Shown: positions 26,060 to 33,746 of the stretch, in pieces
Layout of the letters: each line of letters opens with the position of its first letter
Numbering within the stretch: position 1 is the first letter of the stretch
DNA from: JBCCMQ01 sp039026235
GTDB taxonomy: Bacteria > Pseudomonadota > Alphaproteobacteria > Rhodobacterales > Rhodobacteraceae
Assembly (NCBI GenBank): GCA_039026235.1
Contig: JBCCMQ010000022.1
Coordinates: forward strand, 1-49,738
DNA length: 49,738 bases
Direction: 5' to 3'
The notes under the pieces: model-generated
What the model was told of the DNA's origin: nothing
Seen by the model: only the letters and a program-made list of their open reading frames with translations
The model's database searches: none
Position numbers and translations under genes: made by a program

Positions 26060-26116
26060 CCCCAAGGCTGCCAAATGTGGGGCCCGACACGATCGCTTAG
26101 ATCTAAGGACGTGACG
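26060..26116 (+). promoter_or_regulatory. hsp20 leader with possible RNA-thermometer structure
   Basis: CCCCA (26060-26064) can pair with TGGGG (26078-26082), and the palindrome CTTAGATCTAAG (26096-26107) covers part of the AAGGA ribosome-binding site at 26105-26109. Weak masking of the ribosome-binding site would suit heat control, as in ROSE-type leaders. This is a hypothesis; the classic ROSE sequence is not seen. Confidence 0.35.
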
Positions 26117-26530
26117 ATGACAAAACTGACGCTGGGAACGCATCCCTTTCTACTGGGATTTGATGAGCTTGAACGGCTTGTCGAGCGGACCGCCAAGGCT
26201 GGCAGTGACGGCTATCCACCTTATAACATCGAACAAACAGGCGAAAATGGGTTCCGCATAACGCTGGCGGTCGCGGGATTTCGCGAAAGTGATTTGTCGG
26301 TGACCGTCGAAGATCGTCAACTCATGATACGGGGTCGTCAGGGCGAGGATTCGTCGGGCCGGGTCTATCTGCACCGCGGTATTGCGGCCCGCCAGTTTCA
26401 GCGCAGCTTTGTGCTCGCCGAAGGTGTCCAGGTGGGCGCAGCGAAGACCGAAAACGGCCTGCTTCATATCGATCTCTTCAGGGCTGTGCCCGAAAAGATC
26501 GTTCAGACAATCAGGATCAACGAAGCCTAA
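26117..26530 (+). CDS. Small heat-shock protein, Hsp20/IbpA family
   Basis: A 137-residue alpha-crystallin-domain chaperone. The N-terminus TLGTHPFLLGFDELERL and YPPYNIEQTGENGFRITLAVAGF are typical of alphaproteobacterial class A IbpA-like proteins; the alpha-crystallin domain continues to VYLHRGIAARQFQRSFVLAEGV and ends in ENGLLHIDLFR. The ATG at 26117 follows AAGGA. It holds unfolding proteins in the cytosol during heat stress, under the RpoH-type promoter upstream, and is followed after 17 bases by a DUF1150 gene. Confidence 0.95.
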   Translation: MTKLTLGTHPFLLGFDELERLVERTAKAGSDGYPPYNIEQTGENGFRITLAVAGFRESDLSVTVEDRQLMIRGRQGEDSSGRVYLHRGIAARQFQRSFVLAEGVQVGAAKTENGLLHIDLFRAVPEKIVQTIRINEA

Positions 26531-26547
26531 GGAAAAGGGGTGAGCAG

Positions 26548-26781
26548 ATGAAAACTCGTTTCACATTTGAGAACGCACCCGATGCGACCCAGCCGATCGT
26601 GTACGTGCGCCCGGTTGCCGTGGTCGATTTGCCGGAAGAGGTACAGGCCCATGCCGACGGTGCTGAGACCATCTATGCCGTCCACGACATGGACGGAGAG
26701 CGGCTGGCGCTGGTTGCCGACCGGCAACTTGCATTCGATCTGGCGCGCCAAAATGATTTGACGCCGGTCAACGTCCACTAA
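26548..26781 (+). CDS. DUF1150-family protein
   Basis: A 77-residue protein of the DUF1150 family, which is often found beside hsp20 in alphaproteobacteria. YVRPVAVVDLPEEV, TIYAVHDMDGERLALVADRQLAFDLAR and the terminal DLTPVNVH are recognisable. No function is established. Its position in the heat-shock transcript suggests a role with the small chaperone. The ATG follows an AAGG / GGGG purine stretch. Confidence 0.88.
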   Translation: MKTRFTFENAPDATQPIVYVRPVAVVDLPEEVQAHADGAETIYAVHDMDGERLALVADRQLAFDLARQNDLTPVNVH

Positions 26782-26839
26782 TGCCTACCACGTGCCCACC
26801 TGGACGCGTTGCGTGGCCTCGGTCGCCCGTCGAACTTTG

Positions 26840-27097
26840 CTACCGGTTGTCCAACTGTGCGCGTACCGCGTTCAGGCCTAGCCTGGTTACGCGATAGGGT
26901 CGCCCGCCCGTCGACCGAATAAGGCGTCTTTTCTTCAGTCGCTCGAAAAGCCGAAGCGTGCAACTGTCCAGCCGGTGGCCTTCGCGCGTGTAGCATGAGA
27001 CAGCATGGATCTTGCCGTTCGTGCCGCGTTCAAAATGGATTGCGCCGCCCTGGGCAAGCGCGTGCAGCACACGCTGCTCGTTCTTGGAAATGTTCAT
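26840..27097 (-). CDS. YjhX-like (UPF0386) protein
   Basis: An 85-residue protein beginning MNISKNEQRVLHALAQGGAIHFE and ending RLGLNAVRAQLDNR, which fits the YjhX/UPF0386 family. The E. coli member is described as a toxin paired with YjhQ, but no acetyltransferase-type partner lies next to this copy. It is a small basic protein resembling a winged helix (LHALAQGG, LFERLKKRRLI). Convergent with the DUF1150 gene. A toxin role here is uncertain. Confidence 0.85.
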   Translation of the reverse strand: MNISKNEQRVLHALAQGGAIHFERGTNGKIHAVSCYTREGHRLDSCTLRLFERLKKRRLIRSTGGRPYRVTRLGLNAVRAQLDNR

Positions 27098-27297
27098 AGC
27101 TCTGGATGATTTTTTACGACGACGCAGTTACTTCCGGCGTCGCGCGCGGAAGCTCTGCAGGATCAGGTCGGTCCAGACACCTGGACCTTAGCGGCAGGCC
27201 GCAATGGTCGTCATAAAATCTCCGTGGGCCGAGCATCGGCCCGGATATCTACCAATAGTCCGGCCCGAGAAACGGTGCAAGTTTTTGGCCGAGGCCA

Positions 27298-27999
27298 TCA
27301 GTCGGACGGCGGCCAAATTCTGAGAAGCTTGCGCAGCAGGGTGGCGCATGCACGGTTGGCTTGCGACCTGGTTGGCCCGCCCTCGGCGGCGTTTTGCAGC
27401 GGCGCAGCGGCTCGCCCGATCGGGTCCACAAGGGTGCGTAGGTGGCCTACTTTGACAATGGGCGTGCCATTGGCTGCGAGCAATGCTGACAGCCAAATGT
27501 CATCAACATATTTGCAGGCACCCGGGGGGAAGGGTATCTCGATGCCAAGACTGTCTTTTGACACCAGAACGCCTGCGAAGCCCTGTACAATGATCGCGTC
27601 CGGTCCCACCGGCGGTGAAAGCCCCAGGCGCGCGGCCGGAAAGCTGCTGGCCGCTATGGCGGCAATGGGATGCGCCTTGCGCGCCTTGAGAAACCCCTGG
27701 GCCCAATCGCGGGCGTAAATAGCATCGTCGTCGCAAATCAGAATATCGCCGGTGTCCGCCAGTCCGCTCTCCAGAACAGGCACAAGTTTACTTGCGGGCC
27801 CCAAGTCCTCTTTCGGTCGTAGCACCGTCACGGCTTTGGGCACTGCGGGCAGTCGACCGTCCCAATCGGGAAAGCGCGCATAGCGGCGGGGCAGGGCCAG
27901 CACAACTTGCGCGTCCACGGACTGCCCTAGAAGTGCTTCCAAAACGCGTGGCAACCCAGCAAACCGGGGCGGCACCGACGTCAGCGAGATAGTGAGCAC
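27298..27999 (-). CDS. GT-A-type glycosyltransferase-like protein
   Basis: A 233-residue soluble protein. ILICDDDAIYARDWAQGF contains a DxD-type motif, and MLTISLTSVPPRFAGLPRVLEALLGQ plus the late CKYVDDIWLSALL fit a GT-2-like nucleotide-sugar domain. It lacks membrane segments. The start is GTG at 27999, four bases after the Sat-CysC stop, so it is probably co-transcribed with that gene; no good ribosome-binding site is seen. Possible role: transfer of a sugar to a surface glycan. Donor and acceptor unknown. Confidence 0.75.
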   Translation of the reverse strand: MLTISLTSVPPRFAGLPRVLEALLGQSVDAQVVLALPRRYARFPDWDGRLPAVPKAVTVLRPKEDLGPASKLVPVLESGLADTGDILICDDDAIYARDWAQGFLKARKAHPIAAIAASSFPAARLGLSPPVGPDAIIVQGFAGVLVSKDSLGIEIPFPPGACKYVDDIWLSALLAANGTPIVKVGHLRTLVDPIGRAAAPLQNAAEGGPTRSQANRACATLLRKLLRIWPPSD

Positions 28000-28003
28000 C
28001 AGT

Positions 28004-29710
28004 TTAGGCGGCGACCAGACCCATCTGTTCCAGTTTCAAAAGCACCTGTTGGGCGCAATAGTCCACATCCACGGCCTCGGTATCCAGACGCAGCTCCGGA
28101 TGATCGGGAATATCGTAAGGATCAGAAATTCCAGTAAATTCTTTGATTTTCCCAGTGCGCGCTAGTTTGTAGAGGCCTTTCCGGTCGCGCCGTTCGCATT
28201 CCTCGATTGATGTTGCCACGTGAACCTCGACGAAGGCGCCGTATTGCTCGATGTCTTCGCGTACGGCACGCCGTGTCACCGCATAGGGGGCAATCGGCGC
28301 GCACAAGGCGATTCCTGCGTTCTTTGTGATTTCGGCTGCGACAAAACCGATGCGGCGGATATTCAGATCGCGGTGTTCTTTTGAAAAGCCCAGCTCAGAT
28401 GACAGGTTCTTGCGGACGATGTCGCCATCCAAGAGCGTAACCGGCCGACCGCCCATTTCCATCAGCTTAACCATGAGCGCATTGGCAATCGTCGATTTGC
28501 CCGAACCCGAGAAGCCAGTAAAAAAAACGGTAAAGCCCTGTCTTGAGCGTGGCGGCTTAGAACGGCGAAGTTCGGCGACCACATCCGGGAAACTGAACCA
28601 GTCCGGAATGTCGAGGCCTTCGGAAAGGCGGCGGCGCAGCTCGGTGCCCGAGATGTTCAGCACGGTCGCGCCGTCTTCCACTTCGTCTGCGGGTTGATAT
28701 TCGGCACGATCCTGCACGTAGACCATATGCTTGAATGGCATCATTTCGATGCCGATTTCGGCTTGGTGTTTTTCGAACAGTTCCTGGGCGTCATAGGGGC
28801 CGTAGAAATCTTCGCCCTTGCTATTTTTGCCTGGTCCGGCGTGATCGCGCCCGACGATAAAATGCGTGCAGCCGTGGTTTTTGCGGATGATGCCATGCCA
28901 GACAGCTTCACGAGGACCGGCCATACGCATGGCAAGGTTCAAAAGGCTCATGGTCGTGGTTGCTGCAGGATACTGGTCCAGCACCGCTTCATAGCATCGC
29001 ACGCGCGTGAAGTGATCGATATCGCCCGGCTTTGTCATACCGACGACCGGGTGGATCAACAGGTTTGCCTGGGCTTCCTTGGCGGCCCGGAACGTAAGTT
29101 CCTGGTGTGCGCGGTGCAGCGGGTTGCGGGTCTGAAATGCCACAATGCGGCGCCATCCCAGCTTCCTGAAATAGGCACGCAGTTCGTTCGGTGTGTCACG
29201 TCTTGCGCGGAAATCATAATGGACCGGTGGCTGAATTCCGGTAATGGGGCCGCCCAGATAGACCGCTCCGGCCCGATTGTGCAGATAGTTTACGGCAGGG
29301 TGGACATCGTCATCGGCGCCGAACACTTTTTCAGCTTCATGTGCTTTGTTGGGTGTCCATTTGTCGGTGACCGACAGGATTGCAAGAATGACGCCTTCCG
29401 GGTCGCGCAGGGCCACGTCTTGTCCGGGCGATACAGTCTCTGCAAAGGCCTCGCTCACGTCGAGCGTGATCGGTATCGGCCAAAGCGTCCCATCCGCCAG
29501 GCGCATCGTGTCGACCACACTGTGGTAATCAGCTTCGCTCAGGAAGCCCTTAAGTGGGTTGAAGCCGCCGGTCATCAGCAATTCCAGATCGCAGATCTGG
29601 CGCGGGCTCAGGTCCCAACTGGGTAGATCAGCCGCCTCGACCTTCAGTTTTTGTGCGCTGTCGTAGCTTACGAAAAGTTCCGGAATGGGTGCGAGGTTTG
29701 CAAGTTCCAT
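28004..29710 (-). CDS. Bifunctional sulfate adenylyltransferase / adenylylsulfate kinase (Sat-CysC fusion)
   Basis: A 568-residue fusion. The N-terminal ATP sulfurylase (about 1-385) has GGFNPLKGFLSEADY, FQTRNPLHRAHQELT (residues near 195) and GRDHAGPGKNSKGEDFYG. The C-terminal APS kinase (about 390-568) has the P-loop GFSGSGKSTIANAL, DGDIVRKNLSSELGFSKEHRDLNIRR and the lid region CAPIAPYAVTRR. Together they make PAPS from sulfate and ATP for assimilation or sulfation. ATG at 29710 is preferred over the preceding TTG. The 194 bases upstream hold no clear promoter. Confidence 0.94.
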   Translation of the reverse strand: MELANLAPIPELFVSYDSAQKLKVEAADLPSWDLSPRQICDLELLMTGGFNPLKGFLSEADYHSVVDTMRLADGTLWPIPITLDVSEAFAETVSPGQDVALRDPEGVILAILSVTDKWTPNKAHEAEKVFGADDDVHPAVNYLHNRAGAVYLGGPITGIQPPVHYDFRARRDTPNELRAYFRKLGWRRIVAFQTRNPLHRAHQELTFRAAKEAQANLLIHPVVGMTKPGDIDHFTRVRCYEAVLDQYPAATTTMSLLNLAMRMAGPREAVWHGIIRKNHGCTHFIVGRDHAGPGKNSKGEDFYGPYDAQELFEKHQAEIGIEMMPFKHMVYVQDRAEYQPADEVEDGATVLNISGTELRRRLSEGLDIPDWFSFPDVVAELRRSKPPRSRQGFTVFFTGFSGSGKSTIANALMVKLMEMGGRPVTLLDGDIVRKNLSSELGFSKEHRDLNIRRIGFVAAEITKNAGIALCAPIAPYAVTRRAVREDIEQYGAFVEVHVATSIEECERRDRKGLYKLARTGKIKEFTGISDPYDIPDHPELRLDTEAVDVDYCAQQVLLKLEQMGLVAA

Positions 29711-29907
29711 CAAAACTGGCCCGATCTATTTCAAATGCGCGACGGTCCCTAAACACGCAAAACGGGCGCATGCAAGTAGCCCGATGCGCGGTGGTAAGCC
29801 GTGTTGCGCCAAATGCATAGCGCTCGACCGTCGCTATGGTTCAGAAACTTCGTTTTGTCGTAGCATCGCGGCCGGGGATTAGACACACCGCTTTGAAAGG
29901 TCCGGCG

Positions 29908-30873
29908 TTATTCTGCCGCCAGTTCGGCGTCGGCCCCTTGTTCGGCCAAGAATTTTTCGGCATCCAGGGCTGCCATGCAACCCATTCCGGCACTTGTGAC
30001 GGCCTGGCGGTAGACGTCATCAGTCAGATCGCCTGCTGCAAAGACCCCGGGCACGGATGTGCGCGTGGTGCCGGGTTCGACAATCACGTAGCCGCCACTG
30101 TGCGTCTCAAGCTGATCGATGACCAATTCCGATGCTGGCGCGTGTCCGATTGCCACGAAGAACCCTTTGCAGGGCACTTCGGTCACCAAGCCAGTTCTGA
30201 CGTGATGGGCCCTTACGCCTTCGACGCCCAGTGGGTTTTCCCCGCCGATCACCTCGTCAACCGTGTGGTCCCATAGGATCTCGATCTTTGGGTTCTTGAA
30301 CAGCCTGTCCTGCAGGATCTTCTCGGCCCGTAGACTGTCGCGCCGGTGGATCAGCGTGACTTTCGATGCGAAATTGGTCAAAAACAGCGCCTCTTCGACG
30401 GCCGTGTTTCCGCCTCCGATAACCACAACCTCTTGTCCACGATAGAAGAACCCGTCGCAGGTGGCACAGGCAGAAACGCCGAAACCTTTGAACTTTTCTT
30501 CCGACGGTAGGCCAAGCCATTTCGCCTGGGCCCCCGTTGCCAGGATCAGAGCATCGGCGGTGTATATCGTTCCACCGTCCGAGGTTGCCGTGAAGGGACG
30601 CTTCGACAGATCGACCGACGCGATGTGGTCCGAGACGACATCGGTTCCCATTTCACGCGCGTGCGCTTCCATTCGCACCATAAGATCCGGACCAAGAACA
30701 CTGCTGTCGCCGGGCCAGTTTTCGACATCCGTTGTAATCGTCAGCTGTCCTCCGGGCTGAATGCCCTGTACAAGGATCGGCTCTAGCATGGCCCGCGCGC
30801 CGTAGACGGCTGCGGTATAGCCCGCAGGGCCCGACCCGATGATCAAGAGCTTTGTGTGACGCGTCGTTGCCAT
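29908..30873 (-). CDS. trxB: Thioredoxin-disulfide reductase
   Basis: A 321-residue FAD/NADPH enzyme that reduces thioredoxin. The FAD site is IIGSGPAGYTAAVYGARA (near residue 10), the redox-active cysteines lie in SACATCDGFFYRG, the NADPH site is VIGGGNTAVEEALFL, and GVFAAGDLTDDVYRQAVTSAGMGCMAALDAE closes the FAD fold. The start at 30873 follows GGAGG by five bases; an earlier in-frame ATG would add 20 unrelated residues. It is divergent from an Lrp-type regulator gene. Confidence 0.96.
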   Translation of the reverse strand: MATTRHTKLLIIGSGPAGYTAAVYGARAMLEPILVQGIQPGGQLTITTDVENWPGDSSVLGPDLMVRMEAHAREMGTDVVSDHIASVDLSKRPFTATSDGGTIYTADALILATGAQAKWLGLPSEEKFKGFGVSACATCDGFFYRGQEVVVIGGGNTAVEEALFLTNFASKVTLIHRRDSLRAEKILQDRLFKNPKIEILWDHTVDEVIGGENPLGVEGVRAHHVRTGLVTEVPCKGFFVAIGHAPASELVIDQLETHSGGYVIVEPGTTRTSVPGVFAAGDLTDDVYRQAVTSAGMGCMAALDAEKFLAEQGADAELAAE

Positions 30874-31114
30874 GGCGGCCTCCGGGGTCTGGGGAATAGT
30901 GGTCTGGCGGGCGCACGGCGTCCGGATGCCCACATATAGACACAGGTGGCGTGGGTTTGAAGGGGCGATGCGGTCGGCGTAAATCCGAGAAACGCCTCGC
31001 TCTTTTGACCCAGCCGACCTTTTGTGGGGGGCGGTGTTTTTGGTGTTAGGCTAAAAGATCTCGCGCAGAACCAACGGAACCCTTTTGCCCAACGAGCCAG
31101 CACACGCTCGATTG

Positions 31115-31130
31115 AATATTGCGCAATATT
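31115..31130. promoter_or_regulatory. Perfect 16-bp palindrome, candidate Lrp operator
   Basis: AATATTGCGCAATATT is a perfect palindrome in the 322-base gap between the divergent trxB and Lrp-type genes, 65 bases upstream of the regulator ATG. A further TTATTGCGCG half-like repeat follows at about 31137-31146. It is a likely autoregulatory site. Confidence 0.65.
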
Positions 31131-31195
31131 GAAACATTATTGCGCGCCTGGATCCTTTTGAGTAAGTTTTTCAAAAACGCACTTTGGAGCGACGC

Positions 31196-31696
31196 ATGAC
31201 GACGTCAAAACTCGATCCCATTGACCGAAAAATCCTGGCTGAATTGCAGGACGACGGTCGTATGACCAATGTCGAATTGGCAAGTCGGGTTGGCATATCG
31301 GCACCGCCCTGTCTGCGTCGGGTGCGCACTTTGGAAGAGATGGGCTTCATCAAAGGCTATCACGCCGAGGTGGACGCCCGCGCGCTGGGCTTTGAGGTCA
31401 AGGTCTTCGCCATGGTCGGGCTTGTGAGTCAGGCCGAGGCTGATCTGATTGCATTCGAAGAACGCTGCCGCAACTGGCCGCTTGTTCGTGAATGCCACAT
31501 GCTAAACGGCGAAGTGGATTTTATCCTAAAGTGCGTCGCTCCGGACCTGTCCAGTTTTCAAAGCTTCCTGACTGGGGAACTGACTGCAGCAGACAACGTT
31601 GCCAGCGTTAAGACGTCTTTGGTTATCCGCGGGGAAAAGGATGCCCCCGGCGTGCCATTTGATGTGCTTGAAGAAAGGCTAAGCCGGCAAGCCTGA
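31196..31696 (+). CDS. Lrp/AsnC-family transcriptional regulator
   Basis: A 166-residue regulator. The N-terminal helix-turn-helix is KLDPIDRKILAELQDDGRMTNVELASRVGISAPPCLRRVRTLEEMGFIKGY, and the C-terminal RAM/AsnC effector domain includes FAMVGLVSQAEADLIAFEE and VRECHMLNGEVDFILKCVA. The ATG at 31196 follows GGAG with six bases between; a TTG at 31184 would spoil that site. Divergent from trxB; such pairs are frequent in alphaproteobacteria. The regulator may control trxB, itself, or amino acid genes. Confidence 0.92.
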   Translation: MTTSKLDPIDRKILAELQDDGRMTNVELASRVGISAPPCLRRVRTLEEMGFIKGYHAEVDARALGFEVKVFAMVGLVSQAEADLIAFEERCRNWPLVRECHMLNGEVDFILKCVAPDLSSFQSFLTGELTAADNVASVKTSLVIRGEKDAPGVPFDVLEERLSRQA

Positions 31697-31724
31697 GCCT
31701 GCCAAGCCTTCCCAAGGATGTGGA

Positions 31725-32516
31725 CTAGCGCGCGCTGAGTTTCTGATATTCCTGTGACGAAAGCCTTGGCACATGCATCGGGCCAAATTCGGACAGCGAC
31801 CCCAAATGGGGGAAAAGACCTAGAAACATCGGGGCCATCTTGCCGGTAAGCCGCAGCGCGTCGGAACGACCCGGGTGGAAACTTTCCACTTCCAAGCCGT
31901 TGGCCGAAATAATCTGCTGTCCGTGAAAGCCGATGTGGAACACGCGTACGGGCGAGACGGGCGCGACTTCGATGACCGCGCTTCCATCGGCGAGCGCGGT
32001 GGCCGGAGCGAACACCTCGTCGGTTCCGAAAAGCGGCAGACAGCCAGCGATGCGGCGCAGCAATCGGGCGTGAGGCCCCAGCACAAGATCGCGGACCGGG
32101 CGACCGAGGCCCATACTGCTTTCCGTCACGCGCGTCAGCCTTGCGCCCGGCACCGGGCTTTCGGCGGGTTGCGGCACCAAGGTAATCGAGCCGATCCAAA
32201 GAATGGGCAGCGGGCCTTGATCGCGTGTCTGCAAGGACATGCCCGGTGCGAGATCTTCAATCGCAATGGGACCATCGAGCCCGTCCAGCAACGTGCCATG
32301 GGCGAAGGCAGCACAGGTCGACTCAAACGCTTCTATGGCCGGAGCGATGCGGTGTACCTCTTCGACATGGCCGTTGCCGCCGAGAAACTGGATGTCGTAG
32401 CGCCTGACGGGCATAGCCCGCTTTGCGTTGGGATGTGTTGGTCTGAAGCCATCCTTGTCGGGCGAAGGCTGAGGGTTCTGGCGCTGGACCTGTGAGTGTT
32501 GTCCGAAGGGGGGCAT
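31725..32516 (-). CDS. Hint-domain (Hedgehog/intein type) protein with the nucleophilic cysteine replaced
   Basis: A 263-residue protein whose residues about 65-230 resemble the Hint_2-type domain common in roseobacters: FAHGTLLDGLDGPIAIEDLAPGMSLQTRD, LPILWIG, VRDLVLGPHARLL and VRVFHIGFHGQQIISANGLEVESFHPG. In self-cleaving relatives a cysteine precedes the FxxGT motif; here that position is Ala70 (a Cys lies at 68). Autoprocessing is therefore doubtful. The start is uncertain: ATG at 32516 has a distant AAGGAC, and ATG at 32414 is an alternative. Convergent with the Lrp-type gene. Function unknown. Confidence 0.78.
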   Translation of the reverse strand: MPPFGQHSQVQRQNPQPSPDKDGFRPTHPNAKRAMPVRRYDIQFLGGNGHVEEVHRIAPAIEAFESTCAAFAHGTLLDGLDGPIAIEDLAPGMSLQTRDQGPLPILWIGSITLVPQPAESPVPGARLTRVTESSMGLGRPVRDLVLGPHARLLRRIAGCLPLFGTDEVFAPATALADGSAVIEVAPVSPVRVFHIGFHGQQIISANGLEVESFHPGRSDALRLTGKMAPMFLGLFPHLGSLSEFGPMHVPRLSSQEYQKLSAR

Positions 32517-32981
32517 TGTCGTGCGGTGTCCTTGAGTGGTCGAACGTATGCGTCTTTAGGATCCGGCGGGTGTTTTATCCTTGGTGCCAATGGTGACCGC
32601 CGATCTACCGGCTGTTTTTGAAAAGGTTTGTCCGCAGCGCTTCGAACGAGCCACCCGGCTGAACGGTGGCTGAACCGTCTCTAATTCAGATGCACGTATC
32701 GCACCTTCCAACCAACGCCGTTTCTTGGAGTGAATTTCAGAATTTGGTTGAGGGGACCATTCTTGGATGCTCATGGGAAACGCCTGCCGTGTTTTTCCTT
32801 GGATTGGCTACAAGGTGCTACAGCAATTGGGCTTTAGAATGGCAGCCAACGGGTTTGGCGTCGCCGCATACGGCCGACTTTGCGCCACCAACGCGCCTTT
32901 AAAAACAGGACAGTTACAATGCGTGGCGGCGATTGTTTCAGCGGACACCGCCGTATATGTCACAGAATTGCCAGATTTCCG
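32517..32981. other. Intergenic region, no gene recognised
   Basis: These 465 bases hold no convincing coding sequence; short open readings on both strands match nothing known to me and lack ribosome-binding sites. A 7-bp inverted repeat AGCCACC / GGTGGCT with a 9-base loop lies at 32649-32671. The stretch looks less GC-rich than its neighbours. It may hold promoters for the Hint-domain gene or decayed DNA. Confidence 0.5.
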
Positions 32982-33737
32982 CTAAAGGCGGATCGCCGAA
33001 ATCAGCCGGCCATAGTCGGCTTCACCCTGATGGACGCTGCGCCTGTAAGAAAAGAAGCGGTCGGGGTCAGAATAAGTGCAATGGCCCGTCCAGTGCACGT
33101 CGTTCAACCCCATGTCACGCAGCCGCAGCAAACCGTATCCTGGAAGATCGAAGTGATATCTGTCGCCATCTCCATTGGCGAAAAACCGGGCGGTTGCCGG
33201 ATCTTCGGCCATGAAGGTGTCAAAGAATTCGGGTCCCACCTCATAGGCGCGCTGGCTGATCGACGGACCGATTGCGGCGCCTATTCGCGACCGGTGCGCC
33301 CCCAATTCCTCCATGGCCGCCACGGTTGCCTCAAGCACCCCGTACAATGTCCCCTTCCAGCCCGCATGGGCGGCCGCAATCACCCCGTCCTCGGGCGACG
33401 AAAATAGAACTGGCTGACAGTCGGCCGTCAAAATGGCCAGCGCGATGCCCGGCGTCGCCGTTACCATCGCGTCCGCCTTTTCAGATATTTCCGGTACGGC
33501 ATCGATGGTCAGTGCGTCGGCGGAATGGATCTGATGTGGGTTGGTCAGATGGTCCGGCGCGACACCTAACGCACCTGCCACGCGGGCCCGGTTGATCGCC
33601 ACAATTTCGGACTGATCACTTGAGCCACCGCCGCAGTTCAAGCCGCTGAAGATGCCGGAAGACGCGCCACCTATGCGGGTGAAGAATCCGTGCTGAACGG
33701 ACCCGAGCCTTTCTGACCTGACGATTTCCAATGTCAT
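32982..33737 (-). CDS. pgeF: Peptidoglycan editing factor / multicopper polyphenol oxidase family (YfiH/PgeF)
   Basis: A 251-residue protein of the YfiH/PgeF (COG1496) family. Metal-site residues are visible in HGFFTRIGGASSG, TADCQPVLF (Cys), AAHAGWKGTLYGV (His) and HCTYSDPDRFFSYRR. Family members have been described as cleaning incorrect amino acids from peptidoglycan precursors and as purine nucleoside phosphorylases. It starts 9 bases after the midA stop, so lgt-midA-pgeF form one unit. Confidence 0.9.
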   Translation of the reverse strand: MTLEIVRSERLGSVQHGFFTRIGGASSGIFSGLNCGGGSSDQSEIVAINRARVAGALGVAPDHLTNPHQIHSADALTIDAVPEISEKADAMVTATPGIALAILTADCQPVLFSSPEDGVIAAAHAGWKGTLYGVLEATVAAMEELGAHRSRIGAAIGPSISQRAYEVGPEFFDTFMAEDPATARFFANGDGDRYHFDLPGYGLLRLRDMGLNDVHWTGHCTYSDPDRFFSYRRSVHQGEADYGRLISAIRL

Positions 33738-33746
33738 TTCTGTGCC

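Noticed and set aside
28694..29626. A 310-codon plus-strand open reading inside the Sat-CysC gene
   Set aside because: Antisense to a gene with intact catalytic motifs; composition is that of a shadow frame.
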